Below are positions 50,393 to 58,341 of a DNA stretch of 64,000 nt, one piece after another. The translations under genes were made by a program, and so were the position numbers. The stretch is taken from the NCBI GenBank assembly GCA_034211175.1, contig JAXHUH010000051.1, positions 1 to 64,000 of the forward strand. The letters are read 5' to 3'. The first letter of the stretch is position 1. The number at the start of each line of letters is the position of its first letter. The stretch comes from JAXHUH01 sp034211175. Its GTDB lineage: Bacteria; Actinomycetota; Acidimicrobiia; Acidimicrobiales; CAIXPF01. A model generated the notes under the pieces. That model had not been told where the DNA came from. It ran no database searches and worked only from the letters and a program-made list of their open reading frames with translations.

Positions 50393-52765
50393 ATGACGAC
50401 GAACGGCCAGCCCGGGGGCGGCTTCCCGCTCCACATCGACCGCAACCACCTGCCCGAGCCGGAGTGGGAGTTCCCGAACGCCCACATCGAGACCTACGCC
50501 ACCGACTCGACCCCCGACTTCCCGCCTCCGAGGCAGGCACCCGACGGTGCGCCCAACATCCTGCTCATCCTGCTCGACGACGTCGGCTTCGGCTGGCCGA
50601 GCGTCAACGGTGGCCTCGTCAAGATGCCGACCGCCGAACGCCTCGCCAATCGCGGCCTGTTCTACAACCAGTTCCACACCACCGCGCTCTGCTCGCCGAC
50701 GAGAGCGGCGATGCTCACCGGGCGCAACCACCACTCGGTCGCGACCGGAGTGATCCAGGAGATGGCGACGGGCTACCCGGGCTACTGCGGCATCATCCCG
50801 AAGAGCTGCGCCACCATGGGCGAGCTGCTCAAGCAGGCTGGCTACACGTGCTCGTGGTTCGGTAAGAACCACAACGTCCCCGACAACCAGACCAGTTCCG
50901 CCGGCCCGTTCGACAACTGGCCCACGAACCAGGGGTTCGACTACTTCTACGGCTTCATCTCCGGCGAGACCGACCAGTTCTACCCGGCGCTCTACGAGAA
51001 CACGACGCCGGTCGAACCGCCGGCATCACCCGAGGACGGCTACCAGCTCACCCGCGACCTGGCCGACCGCTGCACCGCCTGGATCCGCCAGCAGAAGTCG
51101 ATCGCCCCCGACCGACCGTTCATGGCCTACGTCTCACCGGGCTGCGCCCACGCGCCCCACCAGCCGCCGCTCGACTGGCGCGGCCGCAACGAGGGCCGCT
51201 TCGACATGGGCTGGGACGAGTACCGCCGCATCGTCCACCAGAACCAGCTCGACCAGGGCATCGTCCCGCCCGGGACCCAGCTCACCGAGCGGCCCGAGCA
51301 GATCCCGGCGTGGGACAGCCAGCCACCCGAGCACAAGCAGCTCTTCGCTCGTCAGGCCGAGACGTTCGCCGACTTCCTCGAGCACTGCGACCACGAGATG
51401 GGCCGCATCGTCGACACCATCGACGAGCTCGGCGAGCTCGACAACACCATCGTCCTCTACATCATCGGCGACAACGGCTCGAGCGGCGAGGGCTCACTGA
51501 TCGGTACGCCCAACGAACTGATGAGCCTCAACGGCCGCCAGCCGACGATCGAGGAGTCGATCGGCTTCGCCGACCGTTGGGGCCTGCCGGGCACCTCCCC
51601 GCACTACGCCGTCGGCTGGGCCCACGCCGGGGACACCCCGTTCCAGTGGACGAAGCAGATCGCGTCGCACTTCGGCGGGACGCGCAACAGCATGGTCGTC
51701 TCGTGGCCGAAGGCGATAGCCGACACCGGCAAGGTCCGCTCCCAGTTCCACCACGTGATCGACGTGATGCCGACCCTGATGGAGATCGTCGGGATCAAGG
51801 AGCCGAAGCAGGTCAACGGCTACATCCAACGGCCGATCGAGGGCACGAGCTTCGCCTACACCTTCGACGCCGCCAACGCCGACGCGCCGAGCACCCGCAC
51901 CCAGCAGTACTTCGAGATGATGGGCAACCGGGCGATGTACGCGAACGGCTGGATCGCGTGCTGCCGCCACGGCCGACTCCCGTGGGAGACCGCCGGCAGC
52001 TTCAGCTTCGACGACGACGTCTGGGAGCTCTACAACATCGCCGACGACTTCAGCGAGGCCGTCGACCTGGCTGCTCAGGAGCCCGAGAAGCTGCGCCAGC
52101 TCCAGGACCTGTTCATGGCCGACGCCGCCCGCTACAACGTCCTGCCGATCGACGACCGATTCGCCGAGCGGCTCGACGTGACGCTGCGGCCCAGCTTCTT
52201 CGCCGGGCGCAACGAGGTCACGTTCTACGAGGGCATGACCCGACTCCCCGAGGGCAGCGGGCCGAAGCTCGTCAGCACACCGGTCACCCTCACCGCGCCC
52301 GTCGTCGTCCCCGACGGCGGGGCGGAAGGGGTCATCTTCGCCGTCGGCGGCGACACCGCCGGATGGGCGGTCTTCGCATGGGAGGCGCGGATCCGCTTCC
52401 ACTACAACTACTTCGGCATCCGCCGCTACGACGTCACCTCTCCCGAGCCGCTCGGCGCCGGCGAGCACACGATCGAGGTGTCGATCATCCCCGACACCTC
52501 GCAGCCGGGCGGCCCCGCCGTGGTCCGGATGGTGATCGACGGGACCAAGGTCGGCGAGGTCCACATGCCCGAGCAGATCCCCCAACGCTGCGGCACCGAG
52601 TGCATGGACGTCGGCATGGACTGCGTCTCGCCCGTCTGCGACGACTACGCCGACCGGGGCCTGTTCCCGTTCAACGGGCGGATCGAGCGGGTCACGTTCG
52701 ACCTGCCCGCCGTTGCCCAGCCGAACGGGATGGACCGCCTGGAGCTGGCGACCAAGCTGGACTGA
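50393..52765 (+). CDS. Arylsulfatase
   Basis: 790-residue type I sulfatase. N-terminal metal site NILLILLDDVGFGWPS, then the formylglycine motif CSPTRAAMLTGRNHH with Cys100 as the residue to be oxidised; later KNHNVPDNQ, AHAPHQPP, IGDNGSSGEG and VTFDLPAV. A C-terminal beta domain (~residues 590-790) follows, as in large bacterial arylsulfatases. It hydrolyses sulfate esters after maturation by a formylglycine-generating enzyme (not in the window). No signal peptide is apparent, so it may be cytoplasmic or use a non-classical route. ATG 50393 has CAGGAGG eight bases upstream. A 12-bp hairpin ends the unit. Confidence 0.94.
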   Translation: MTTNGQPGGGFPLHIDRNHLPEPEWEFPNAHIETYATDSTPDFPPPRQAPDGAPNILLILLDDVGFGWPSVNGGLVKMPTAERLANRGLFYNQFHTTALCSPTRAAMLTGRNHHSVATGVIQEMATGYPGYCGIIPKSCATMGELLKQAGYTCSWFGKNHNVPDNQTSSAGPFDNWPTNQGFDYFYGFISGETDQFYPALYENTTPVEPPASPEDGYQLTRDLADRCTAWIRQQKSIAPDRPFMAYVSPGCAHAPHQPPLDWRGRNEGRFDMGWDEYRRIVHQNQLDQGIVPPGTQLTERPEQIPAWDSQPPEHKQLFARQAETFADFLEHCDHEMGRIVDTIDELGELDNTIVLYIIGDNGSSGEGSLIGTPNELMSLNGRQPTIEESIGFADRWGLPGTSPHYAVGWAHAGDTPFQWTKQIASHFGGTRNSMVVSWPKAIADTGKVRSQFHHVIDVMPTLMEIVGIKEPKQVNGYIQRPIEGTSFAYTFDAANADAPSTRTQQYFEMMGNRAMYANGWIACCRHGRLPWETAGSFSFDDDVWELYNIADDFSEAVDLAAQEPEKLRQLQDLFMADAARYNVLPIDDRFAERLDVTLRPSFFAGRNEVTFYEGMTRLPEGSGPKLVSTPVTLTAPVVVPDGGAEGVIFAVGGDTAGWAVFAWEARIRFHYNYFGIRRYDVTSPEPLGAGEHTIEVSIIPDTSQPGGPAVVRMVIDGTKVGEVHMPEQIPQRCGTECMDVGMDCVSPVCDDYADRGLFPFNGRIERVTFDLPAVAQPNGMDRLELATKLD

Positions 52766-52789
52766 CGGCCCGGTCCGACGGCCCGATCC
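52764..52789. repeat. 13-bp tandem repeat at the arylsulfatase stop
   Basis: GACGGCCCGGTCC followed by GACGGCCCGATCC (one mismatch). The first copy begins with the last two bases of the TGA stop codon, placing this with the other stop-adjacent duplications in the window. Confidence 0.75.
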
Positions 52790-52811
52790 GAGGGCACGGA
52801 CCGCGGACCCA

Positions 52812-52840
52812 GCGCCGGGCGGGCTCGTCCCGCCCGGCGC
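52812..52840 (+). terminator. Hairpin terminator after arylsulfatase
   Basis: Perfect 12-bp stem (52812-52823 with 52829-52840), 5-base loop CTCGT, 46 bases after the stop. From here to 53113 I see no gene. Confidence 0.72.
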
Positions 52841-53113
52841 GGTGGCCGGCACCGTGGTGGACGTCGCCCCCAGTCGACGCTCGTACTCGGCCTGCACGCC
52901 GACGACACCGACGACGATCCCGAGGACCAGATCGCTCCGGCTCCCCTCGCGCCATCATCTGCGTCGGCGAGGAGCACCCGGGCGGCGCCCTCGGGCCTGA
53001 TCATCTGCAGTTCCCTGGCTGACGGCCGTCCCGGGTCCAGGTTTGTCGCCCCCCGGTGCCGGGCAGTAGCGACTGCGGCGACCCCTTCGCCCGCCGTCAG
53101 CGCCAGGAGGCCG

Positions 53114-53572
53114 ATGATGACCGAGTATCCGCCGATGACCGGTGACGCACGCGGCCAACCCGCGCCGAGCCCTGCGACGAGCGGTGTGTCGGCCGGGGAG
53201 CGCTCCGTCGGCGAACTCGTGAGCGACCTGGGTTCCGAACTGTCCACGCATGTTCAGACGCATCTCGCCCTGGCGCGCGCCGAGATCCGTGAGGACGTCC
53301 GTACGGCGACCAGGGCCGGACTCCTGGCGAGCGGTGCCGGCCTCGCTGCGTTCGTCGCCGTGCTCCTGCTGTCCGCCGCCGCAGCGTGGGCCCTGGCGGA
53401 GGTGATGGCCACCGGCTTGGCGTTCCTGATCGTCGGGGGCGCATGGGCGGTCGTCGCCGCGGCACTTGCCCTGCTGGGCAAGCAGCGGGCCGATGCGCTC
53501 GATCCGGGGCCGCACCAGACCGTGGAGGAGATCAAGGAGGACAAGCGGTGGGCGACAGCACCGAGCAACTGA
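53114..53572 (+). CDS. Phage-holin-like (DUF1469-type) membrane protein
   Basis: 152 residues. N-terminal 30 residues are disordered; then ERSVGELVSDLGSELSTHVQTHLALARAEIREDVRTATRAG (amphipathic helices), TM1 LLASGAGLAAFVAVLLLSAAAAWAL and TM2 TGLAFLIVGGAWAVVAAALALLG, and an acidic tail. This is the actinobacterial holin-superfamily-III/DUF1469 layout, commonly paired with a DUF3618 gene as here, and chromosomal rather than phage-borne. ATG 53114 follows CAGGAGG. The 3' end overlaps the DUF3618 start by 25 bases. Confidence 0.85.
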   Translation: MMTEYPPMTGDARGQPAPSPATSGVSAGERSVGELVSDLGSELSTHVQTHLALARAEIREDVRTATRAGLLASGAGLAAFVAVLLLSAAAAWALAEVMATGLAFLIVGGAWAVVAAALALLGKQRADALDPGPHQTVEEIKEDKRWATAPSN

Positions 53573-53904
53573 GGGCCGAGCTCGACGAGCAGCGGGCCGA
53601 GATCGCGGCCACCGTCGGCGAGATCGAGGAGCGGGTCGCTCCTTCGAACCTCGTCGAGAAGGGCAGGCAACGAACCAGTGAAGCCGTCGATCGCGGGCGC
53701 GAAGAGCTCCGGCGGCGTGTCGAGAAGGCAAAGAGCTCGCTCGACGACGCGGGCGGCGACGCTCTTGGAAACACGTCGACCGGGCTCGCGTCGAGCGCAC
53801 AGCCGGCGGCGGACCGGGTCCGCGAGGAGACGGCGAAGCGGCCGTGGCCGATGCTCGCAGGAGCGTTCGCGTTGGGCCTGGTGATCGGGCGCCGTTTGCG
53901 CTGA
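53548..53904 (+). CDS. DUF3618 domain-containing protein
   Basis: 118 residues from GTG 53548. STEQLRAELDEQRAEIAATVGEIEERVAPSNLVEKGR matches the DUF3618 start (antiparallel helix with the P-x-x-L/V break), followed by charged helices and a C-terminal transmembrane helix (RPWPMLAGAFALGLVIGRRLR). Membrane-anchored, function unknown; usually co-encoded with the holin-like protein and cell-envelope stress genes. Confidence 0.9.
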   Translation: MGDSTEQLRAELDEQRAEIAATVGEIEERVAPSNLVEKGRQRTSEAVDRGREELRRRVEKAKSSLDDAGGDALGNTSTGLASSAQPAADRVREETAKRPWPMLAGAFALGLVIGRRLR

Positions 53905-54024
53905 GGCTCGAAGGCGGAAGGGGCCGTCCAGCGACAGGGCGCAGCCCGGTTCGCCGCCGCCGATGCTTCGTCGTCCCGCCGGCTTCCGGGAGCGGTCCAG
54001 CCTGCAACGCTCACGCGCACCGCA

Positions 54025-54305
54025 GTCACACCGCCTGCAACGAGCACTGCGGGCCCGAGGTGTGCGCAAGCCGCACGTCGCTCGGCTGCGCCAGCCTCGA
54101 GCGCTTCCCGCCGGCCGAGACTGCGGATCACCTGGCCGACCTCGGCGTCGACGAGATGAGGCCGACGCGCCGTCGGGAACCGGGCCCACACCTGCGCGCG
54201 CTGGCCCGTGGGGTCGACGTCGGCGAGTACCTCCTCTGGTGTGGGGTGGCGGCTCATCTCGATCGTGCGGGAGAGCATGTACGCCTGGATCGACTGGCTG
54301 GCGCC
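54025..54305 (-). pseudogene. Remnant of a vapBC toxin-antitoxin locus
   Basis: Minus-strand pieces are nearly identical to the intact vapBC at 57.7-58.3 kb: SQSIQAYMLSRTIEMSRHPTPEEVLADVD corresponds to the VapB middle, RPHLVDAEVGQVIRSLGRREAL to the VapC middle, and bases 54027-54080 to the VapC 3' end. Between them large parts of both genes are gone, so a shortened chimaera of antitoxin and toxin remains. No start with a ribosome binding site and the N-terminus of the antitoxin is missing; non-functional in all likelihood. Confidence 0.8.
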
Positions 54306-54327
54306 CCGACCGGCGGTGCCACCGTCG

Positions 54328-55023
54328 CTACGACGGTTCCCAGACGGCATGGTCGTGGGCGAACACGACGCGGGCGGGGTCGAGCTGCAGAAGGCGTTCG
54401 AGCCATGCCGGCGGCGGCGCCACCGATGCTGCGTGATGCTCGTGGTGGGCCCGCCACGCGAGCGCGTCGGCGCTGTAGTCGGCGGCGGTGGGGTGGCTCT
54501 GGCCGGCCACGATGACCGTGCCGTCGCGGCGGCGGACGACGACCGACTGGTGGCCGGCCGTGTGCCCGGGCGTCGGGACGATCAGCACCCCCGGCAGCAC
54601 CTCGGCCTCACCGTCGAGCCGCTCGTACGTCAGCCCGGGTGCGTCGACCAGGTGCGGCAGCGTGTACCCCGAGATCCGCAGCGCCGTCTCGAGCTCGACG
54701 TCCTGGGTGAAGATCGGCCGACCGGCCAGCGTCGGGTTCCCGCCGCAGTGGTCGAAGTGCAGGTGGCAGTTCACGACGAACCGCACGTCGCCGACCTTGG
54801 CGCCGGCGTCGGCGAGCGCGGTGTCGAGATCGCGCCGCTGCGGCTCGTAGCGCACATCGATGCCGGGGTGGCTCGCCATGCCGGTGTCGACGAGGAGCAG
54901 CCCGTCGGGATGGTCGACGAGGTAGCCGAGGCACGGGTCGACCCTCGCCGCACCCGTGCCCGTCTCCGAACCGGGCCGGACGAAGTACCCGAAGTCGACC
55001 CGACGAACCTCGAGGCCAGCCAC
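54328..55023 (-). CDS. MBL-fold metallo-hydrolase (lactonase-like)
   Basis: 231 residues starting at GTG 55023. Metallo-beta-lactamase signature NCHLHFDHCGGN (HxHxDH), the third His in PTPGHTAGHQSVVV, and Asp/His in VIVAGQSHP and AHDHAVWEP. The front LLVDTGMASHPGIDV is typical of AiiA-type acyl-homoserine-lactone lactonases and related lactonases. Dinuclear zinc hydrolase of an ester, lactone or thioester; exact substrate unknown. Confidence 0.9.
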   Translation of the reverse strand: MAGLEVRRVDFGYFVRPGSETGTGAARVDPCLGYLVDHPDGLLLVDTGMASHPGIDVRYEPQRRDLDTALADAGAKVGDVRFVVNCHLHFDHCGGNPTLAGRPIFTQDVELETALRISGYTLPHLVDAPGLTYERLDGEAEVLPGVLIVPTPGHTAGHQSVVVRRRDGTVIVAGQSHPTAADYSADALAWRAHHEHHAASVAPPPAWLERLLQLDPARVVFAHDHAVWEPS

Positions 55024-55154
55024 GGCACGAGTCTGCCAGCCCGAAGCGGCACGTGCCCGGGGAACGGCCCCGGTCGCAGGAACCGATCGTCGGAGGGACG
55101 CGTCGCGTCGATCGACGACGCCCCCCGGGCGACCTCAGAGGCCACCGACGCAGG

Positions 55155-55208
55155 GCTCGGCTTCACCGCCGCTCGGCGGGGCGCAGGCGGGCGGCGGTGA
55201 AGCCGAGC
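55155..55208. repeat. 18-bp perfect inverted repeat over a stop codon
   Basis: Arms 55155-55172 and 55191-55208 are perfect reverse complements, separated by 18 bases. The stop codon of the membrane protein gene (55163-55165) lies in one arm and its last codons in the loop and other arm. It would form a very stable RNA hairpin and could terminate transcription. Confidence 0.88.
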
Positions 55209-55858
55209 GCTGCCAGGCCCAGGCCGAAGACGATCGCGCTGAGCTTCGCTCCGAGGTCGTTCACGGTGGCGAGGAGGCTGAGCGCCACGCCGGCGATCAT
55301 CACCAGCGCCGGCCACCGGGGCAGCACACGGGCCCGGATCGTGGCGAGGGCGAAGGTGACACCGCCGAGCAGGAACAGCGCGCCGTTGATCTGGAAGATC
55401 GTGCCGAGCCGCCCCGGGCCCGGCTCGCCGTCGAGCACCCCGAAGAACTCGTCGATGTAGCGCGGCGCCTCGTCGTGGACCGCCGTGTTCACGAACGCCT
55501 CGACGAACCCGAAGCACGCCATCAGCACGAAGGCGCCGAACACGAGCAGGTAGCCGACGATGCCCACTCGACCGGCCCGCTCGATCTGACGGGCGTGGAT
55601 CCCGGTCAGGCCGATGATCCCGAGGACCGGGAAGAGGAACGACAGCACGTGGGCAACCGTGTACGCCGTCGTGTCCAGCGACGAGGCGTCGTTCTCCGGG
55701 TGGATGACCTGGATCAGCGCGAACAACACCCCCGACAGCACGGCCGCCCACCCTGCCGCCCGCAGCGAGGACTCCGTGACGGTCGCTCCGCCGGGCACGG
55801 TGGCGGACGTGGGCGGGCCATCGGGGCGGGCGACGGTACCGGGGGTTCTGTTGTCCAT
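55163..55858 (-). CDS. Multi-pass membrane protein of unknown function
   Basis: 231 residues from ATG 55858. After ~30 disordered residues there are six hydrophobic helices: LRAAGWAAVLSGVLFALIQV, AYTVAHVLSFLFPVLGIIGL, VGIVGYLLVFGAFVLMACFG, IFQINGALFLLGGVTFALAT, WPALVMIAGVALSLLATV and SAIVFGLGLAALGFTAARL. His/Pro/Glu in QVIHPENDAS may be functional. Similar to DUF998/DUF4386-like integral proteins in layout, but I cannot assign a family. Divergent from the ammonia-lyase homologue. Confidence 0.75.
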   Translation of the reverse strand: MDNRTPGTVARPDGPPTSATVPGGATVTESSLRAAGWAAVLSGVLFALIQVIHPENDASSLDTTAYTVAHVLSFLFPVLGIIGLTGIHARQIERAGRVGIVGYLLVFGAFVLMACFGFVEAFVNTAVHDEAPRYIDEFFGVLDGEPGPGRLGTIFQINGALFLLGGVTFALATIRARVLPRWPALVMIAGVALSLLATVNDLGAKLSAIVFGLGLAALGFTAARLRPAERR

Positions 55859-56069
55859 GGCTCGATGATCCGGCGACTCGGGCCCGACATCGTCGGGCGA
55901 TCGGCCGGACGTGGACCGGTCGATGGTGCCGGTGCGTCTCGTCCTTTCGGCTGAGCGCATCGGCGGTGGGGCCGGCGCGTCGGGGGCCGGGCGTGGTCGC
56001 GGCGCGACGTCGTCATCGGTGTGGTTCACAATGCGGGGCCGCACGCGACGACGAGGAGACGACCACGAC

Positions 56070-57602
56070 ATGGCGCAGCCGCCGGGCACCGCACCGACCA
56101 CGAGCCCCGGCGCGAGCGACGATGCCGGTGCAACCGGCGCCGACGACTTCCCCGTCGGGCGGACCCGCGTCACCGTCGACGGGGAGCGCCTGACCTGCGT
56201 CGACGTGGTGCGCATCGCCCGACGGGAGGCGGCGGCCGAGCTGTCGCCCGGTGCGCTCGACCGTGCCCGCCGGGCCCACGAAACCGTCGAGCGGATCGGC
56301 GCGGCCCGCGCCGTCTACGGTCGCACGACCGGTGTCGGCGCGAACCGCAGTCACGAGGTCGGCGCCGACGACGCCCGCGAGCACGGCCTCCGGCTCCTGC
56401 GCAGCCACGCCGGCGGGACGGGAGAGCTGTGCCCGCCGGAACTGGTCCGGGCCACGCTGGCCATCCGGCTGAACCAGCTGGCGGCCGGGGGCAGCGGCGT
56501 TCACCCCCGGATGCTCCACGCCCTCGACGGCGCGCTCAGCGTCGGTGCGCTGCCCCGGGTCCACCGGCGCGGTGCCATCGGTACCGGCGACCTCACCGCG
56601 CTTGCCGAGATCGGTCTCACCCTCGCCGGCGAGCACCCGTGGATCGAGGGGCGGGTGCCGTCGATCCCGATCGACCCCGGCGACGCGCTTGCCTTCATCA
56701 GCAGCAACGCCGCGACCCTCGCCGCCTGCGTGCTCGCGTGGCACGACCTGCGCCGCCTGCTCCGGGCCAGCCACGCCGTCGCCGCGCTCTCGTTCCTCGC
56801 GCTCGGCGGCTCACCCGAGGCCTACGCCGCGGCCGTGCACGCCTCCCGGCCCCATCCGGGCTCGGTGGCGTGCGCTGCCGAGATGCGGCGCCTGCTCGGC
56901 CTCGACGACGAGGCGAGCGAGGGGCGCAGGCTCCAGGACCCCTTCGGCCTGCGGGCGTTCCCCCAGGTGCAGGGCCCGGCGCTGGAGGCCGTCGACGCAC
57001 TCGAGGCGGTCCTCGCCGTCGACATCAACGCCGCGGCCGAGAACCCGCTCATCTCCGCCGATCCCGAGGCGGTCTACCACCACGGCCACTTCGCCACCGC
57101 CCACCTGGCGCTGGCGCTCGACGGGCTGCGGGCCGCCGTGCACCACGTGGCCGAGCTGTCGGCGATGCGTCTGGGCGACCTCGTCGAGCCCGACCAGACC
57201 GGCCTCGCCGCGTTCCTGGCCGACGGCCCGGCCGGCAGCTCGGGGATCATGATCCTCGAGTACGTCACCCACGACGCGCTCAGCGAGCTGCGCCACGCCG
57301 CGTCACCCGTGACCCTCGGCAACGCGGTGATCTCCCGAGGCCTCGAGGATCACGCCAGCTTCACCACCCAGGCGGCCCGCAGCACGGCGACGAGCATCGA
57401 CGCCTACCGCACGATGCTGGCGTGTGAGCTGATCGGCGCGGTCCGGGCGCTGTGGCTCTCCGATGCGGAGCTCGGTGACATCCCGGTCTCCCGGGCCTAC
57501 GCAACGGTGCGCAACGCCGTCCCGATGGTGGCCGAGGACCACCCGCTCACCGACGAGATCGCCCGCGCCGCCGCCCTGGTCGACGACCTCGCCGACTGCT
57601 GA
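56070..57602 (+). CDS. Aromatic amino acid ammonia-lyase (HAL/PAL) family protein with unusual MIO motif
   Basis: 510 residues. HAL-family elements: AAVYGRTTGVGANRSH with Tyr83 in the catalytic position, LRLLRSHAGGTGE, RGAIGTGDLTALAEIGLTLAGE, LQDPFGLRAFPQVQGPALE, and AAAENPLIS near the C-terminal half, and SDAELGDIP. The MIO prosthetic-group tripeptide is normally Ala-Ser-Gly before Asp; here the segment reads Gly171-Thr172-Gly173-Asp174 and is one residue shorter than the GSVGASGD consensus, so ordinary MIO formation from Ser is impossible as read. It may form a variant cofactor, act as a non-MIO enzyme, or be inactive. ATG 56070 follows GAGGAGAC. Confidence in family is high, activity low. 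Confidence 0.85.
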   Translation: MAQPPGTAPTTSPGASDDAGATGADDFPVGRTRVTVDGERLTCVDVVRIARREAAAELSPGALDRARRAHETVERIGAARAVYGRTTGVGANRSHEVGADDAREHGLRLLRSHAGGTGELCPPELVRATLAIRLNQLAAGGSGVHPRMLHALDGALSVGALPRVHRRGAIGTGDLTALAEIGLTLAGEHPWIEGRVPSIPIDPGDALAFISSNAATLAACVLAWHDLRRLLRASHAVAALSFLALGGSPEAYAAAVHASRPHPGSVACAAEMRRLLGLDDEASEGRRLQDPFGLRAFPQVQGPALEAVDALEAVLAVDINAAAENPLISADPEAVYHHGHFATAHLALALDGLRAAVHHVAELSAMRLGDLVEPDQTGLAAFLADGPAGSSGIMILEYVTHDALSELRHAASPVTLGNAVISRGLEDHASFTTQAARSTATSIDAYRTMLACELIGAVRALWLSDAELGDIPVSRAYATVRNAVPMVAEDHPLTDEIARAAALVDDLADC

Positions 57603-57623
57603 CCCGGAGCAGCTCGGCGAGCG
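57601..57623 (+). repeat. 23-bp duplicated vapC fragment at the ammonia-lyase stop
   Basis: The 23 bases GACCCGGAGCAGCTCGGCGAGCG are identical at 57601-57623 and 57751-57773, the second copy lying inside vapC. The first copy begins with the last two bases of the ammonia-lyase stop codon. Confidence 0.8.
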
Positions 57624-57655
57624 GCTTCTCAGCTCCGGTTGCCCGCGCCTACGTC

Positions 57656-57693
57656 ACCGTCTCTCCTCACACGGTCTCTCCTCACACCGTCTC
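57656..57693. repeat. 15-bp tandem repeat over the vapC stop codon
   Basis: Units 57656-57670 and 57671-57685 plus a partial third (57686-57693). The period of 15 keeps the reading frame, so vapC ends Glu-Thr-Val-stop and the next unit reads Gly-Glu-Thr-Val-stop, giving in-frame back-up stops. Confidence 0.85.
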
Positions 57694-58068
57694 GAACGAG
57701 CACCTCGGACCCGGGGCCTGCGTGAGCCACACATCGGCGGTGACCAACGGGACCCGGAGCAGCTCGGCGAGCGCGACGTACAGGGCGTCGTAGAAGCTCA
57801 CGTTGTCGCGCAGCTCCCACGCCCGGGCCTGGAACGGCGGGTGCGCGAAGCGATCGGTGACGAGTCGGGCCGCCGAGCCCAGCGATCGCTCGGCCGCGTC
57901 GGGCCCGAGTGCGTCCCGCCGGACGAGGCCGCGGATCGCCTGGCCGACCTCGGCATCGACGAGATGAGGCGCCGACGCGCCGTCGTCGAGTCGGGCCCGC
58001 ACCTGCGCGCCCCGGCCCGTGGTGTCCACGACGGCGAGCACGAGCGCGGAGCTGTCGACGACGATCAC
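57682..58068 (-). CDS. vapC: VapC-type PIN-domain toxin
   Basis: 128 residues from GTG 58068, overlapping the vapB stop (GTGA). PIN-domain residues: IVVDSSALVLAVVD (first Asp), HLVDAEVGQAIRG (Glu), VSFYDALYVALAE (Asp), LVTADVW (Asp). It is a Mg-dependent endoribonuclease of tRNA or rRNA in related toxins. A tandem repeat surrounds its stop, and a decayed copy lies at 54.0-54.3 kb. Confidence 0.92.
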   Translation of the reverse strand: MIVVDSSALVLAVVDTTGRGAQVRARLDDGASAPHLVDAEVGQAIRGLVRRDALGPDAAERSLGSAARLVTDRFAHPPFQARAWELRDNVSFYDALYVALAELLRVPLVTADVWLTQAPGPRCSFETV

Positions 58069-58304
58069 CCGGGTCGGTCGGCGTCGCGGTCGGCCAGCAG
58101 CGCGTCCACGTCGACCGCGAGCGGCTGGCGTCCTGCGAGGTCGGCGTCGAGCTCGGCGAGCACCTCCTCGGGCGTCGGGTGGCGGCTCATCTCGATCGTG
58201 CGGGAGAGCATGTACGCCTGGATCGACTGGCCCGCCCGCCGGGCCCGCCGACGGATCGTCTCGTACACGTCCTCGGGCACGTCGCGGATCTGGATCAGCG
58301 CCAT
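58065..58304 (-). CDS. vapB: VapB-type antitoxin
   Basis: 79 residues. N-terminal ribbon-helix-helix-like stretch MALIQIRDVPEDVYETIRRRARRAGQSIQAYML, then a disordered toxin-binding region (SRHPTPEEVLAEL, LLADRDADRPG). It neutralises VapC and represses the operon through the ATGCATGCA inverted repeat at its own start. ATG 58304. Confidence 0.92.
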   Translation of the reverse strand: MALIQIRDVPEDVYETIRRRARRAGQSIQAYMLSRTIEMSRHPTPEEVLAELDADLAGRQPLAVDVDALLADRDADRPG

Positions 58305-58331
58305 GCATGCACGTTAGCAATTTGCATGCAT
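58303..58331. promoter_or_regulatory. VapB operator
   Basis: ATGCATGCA (58303-58311) and TGCATGCAT (58323-58331) are perfect inverted repeats with an 11-base spacer covering the vapB start region, the classic layout for VapB autoregulation. Confidence 0.8.
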
Positions 58332-58341
58332 GCTCGAGTGC

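Noticed and set aside
53114..53904. Prophage suspected from the holin-like protein
   Set aside because: Holin-superfamily-III/DUF1469 plus DUF3618 is a common chromosomal actinobacterial pair; no capsid, tail, terminase or integrase gene is near.
57656..57693. Protein-binding iterons near vapC
   Set aside because: The period equals five codons and copies the vapC 3' end including its stop, so tandem duplication of coding sequence is the simpler reading.
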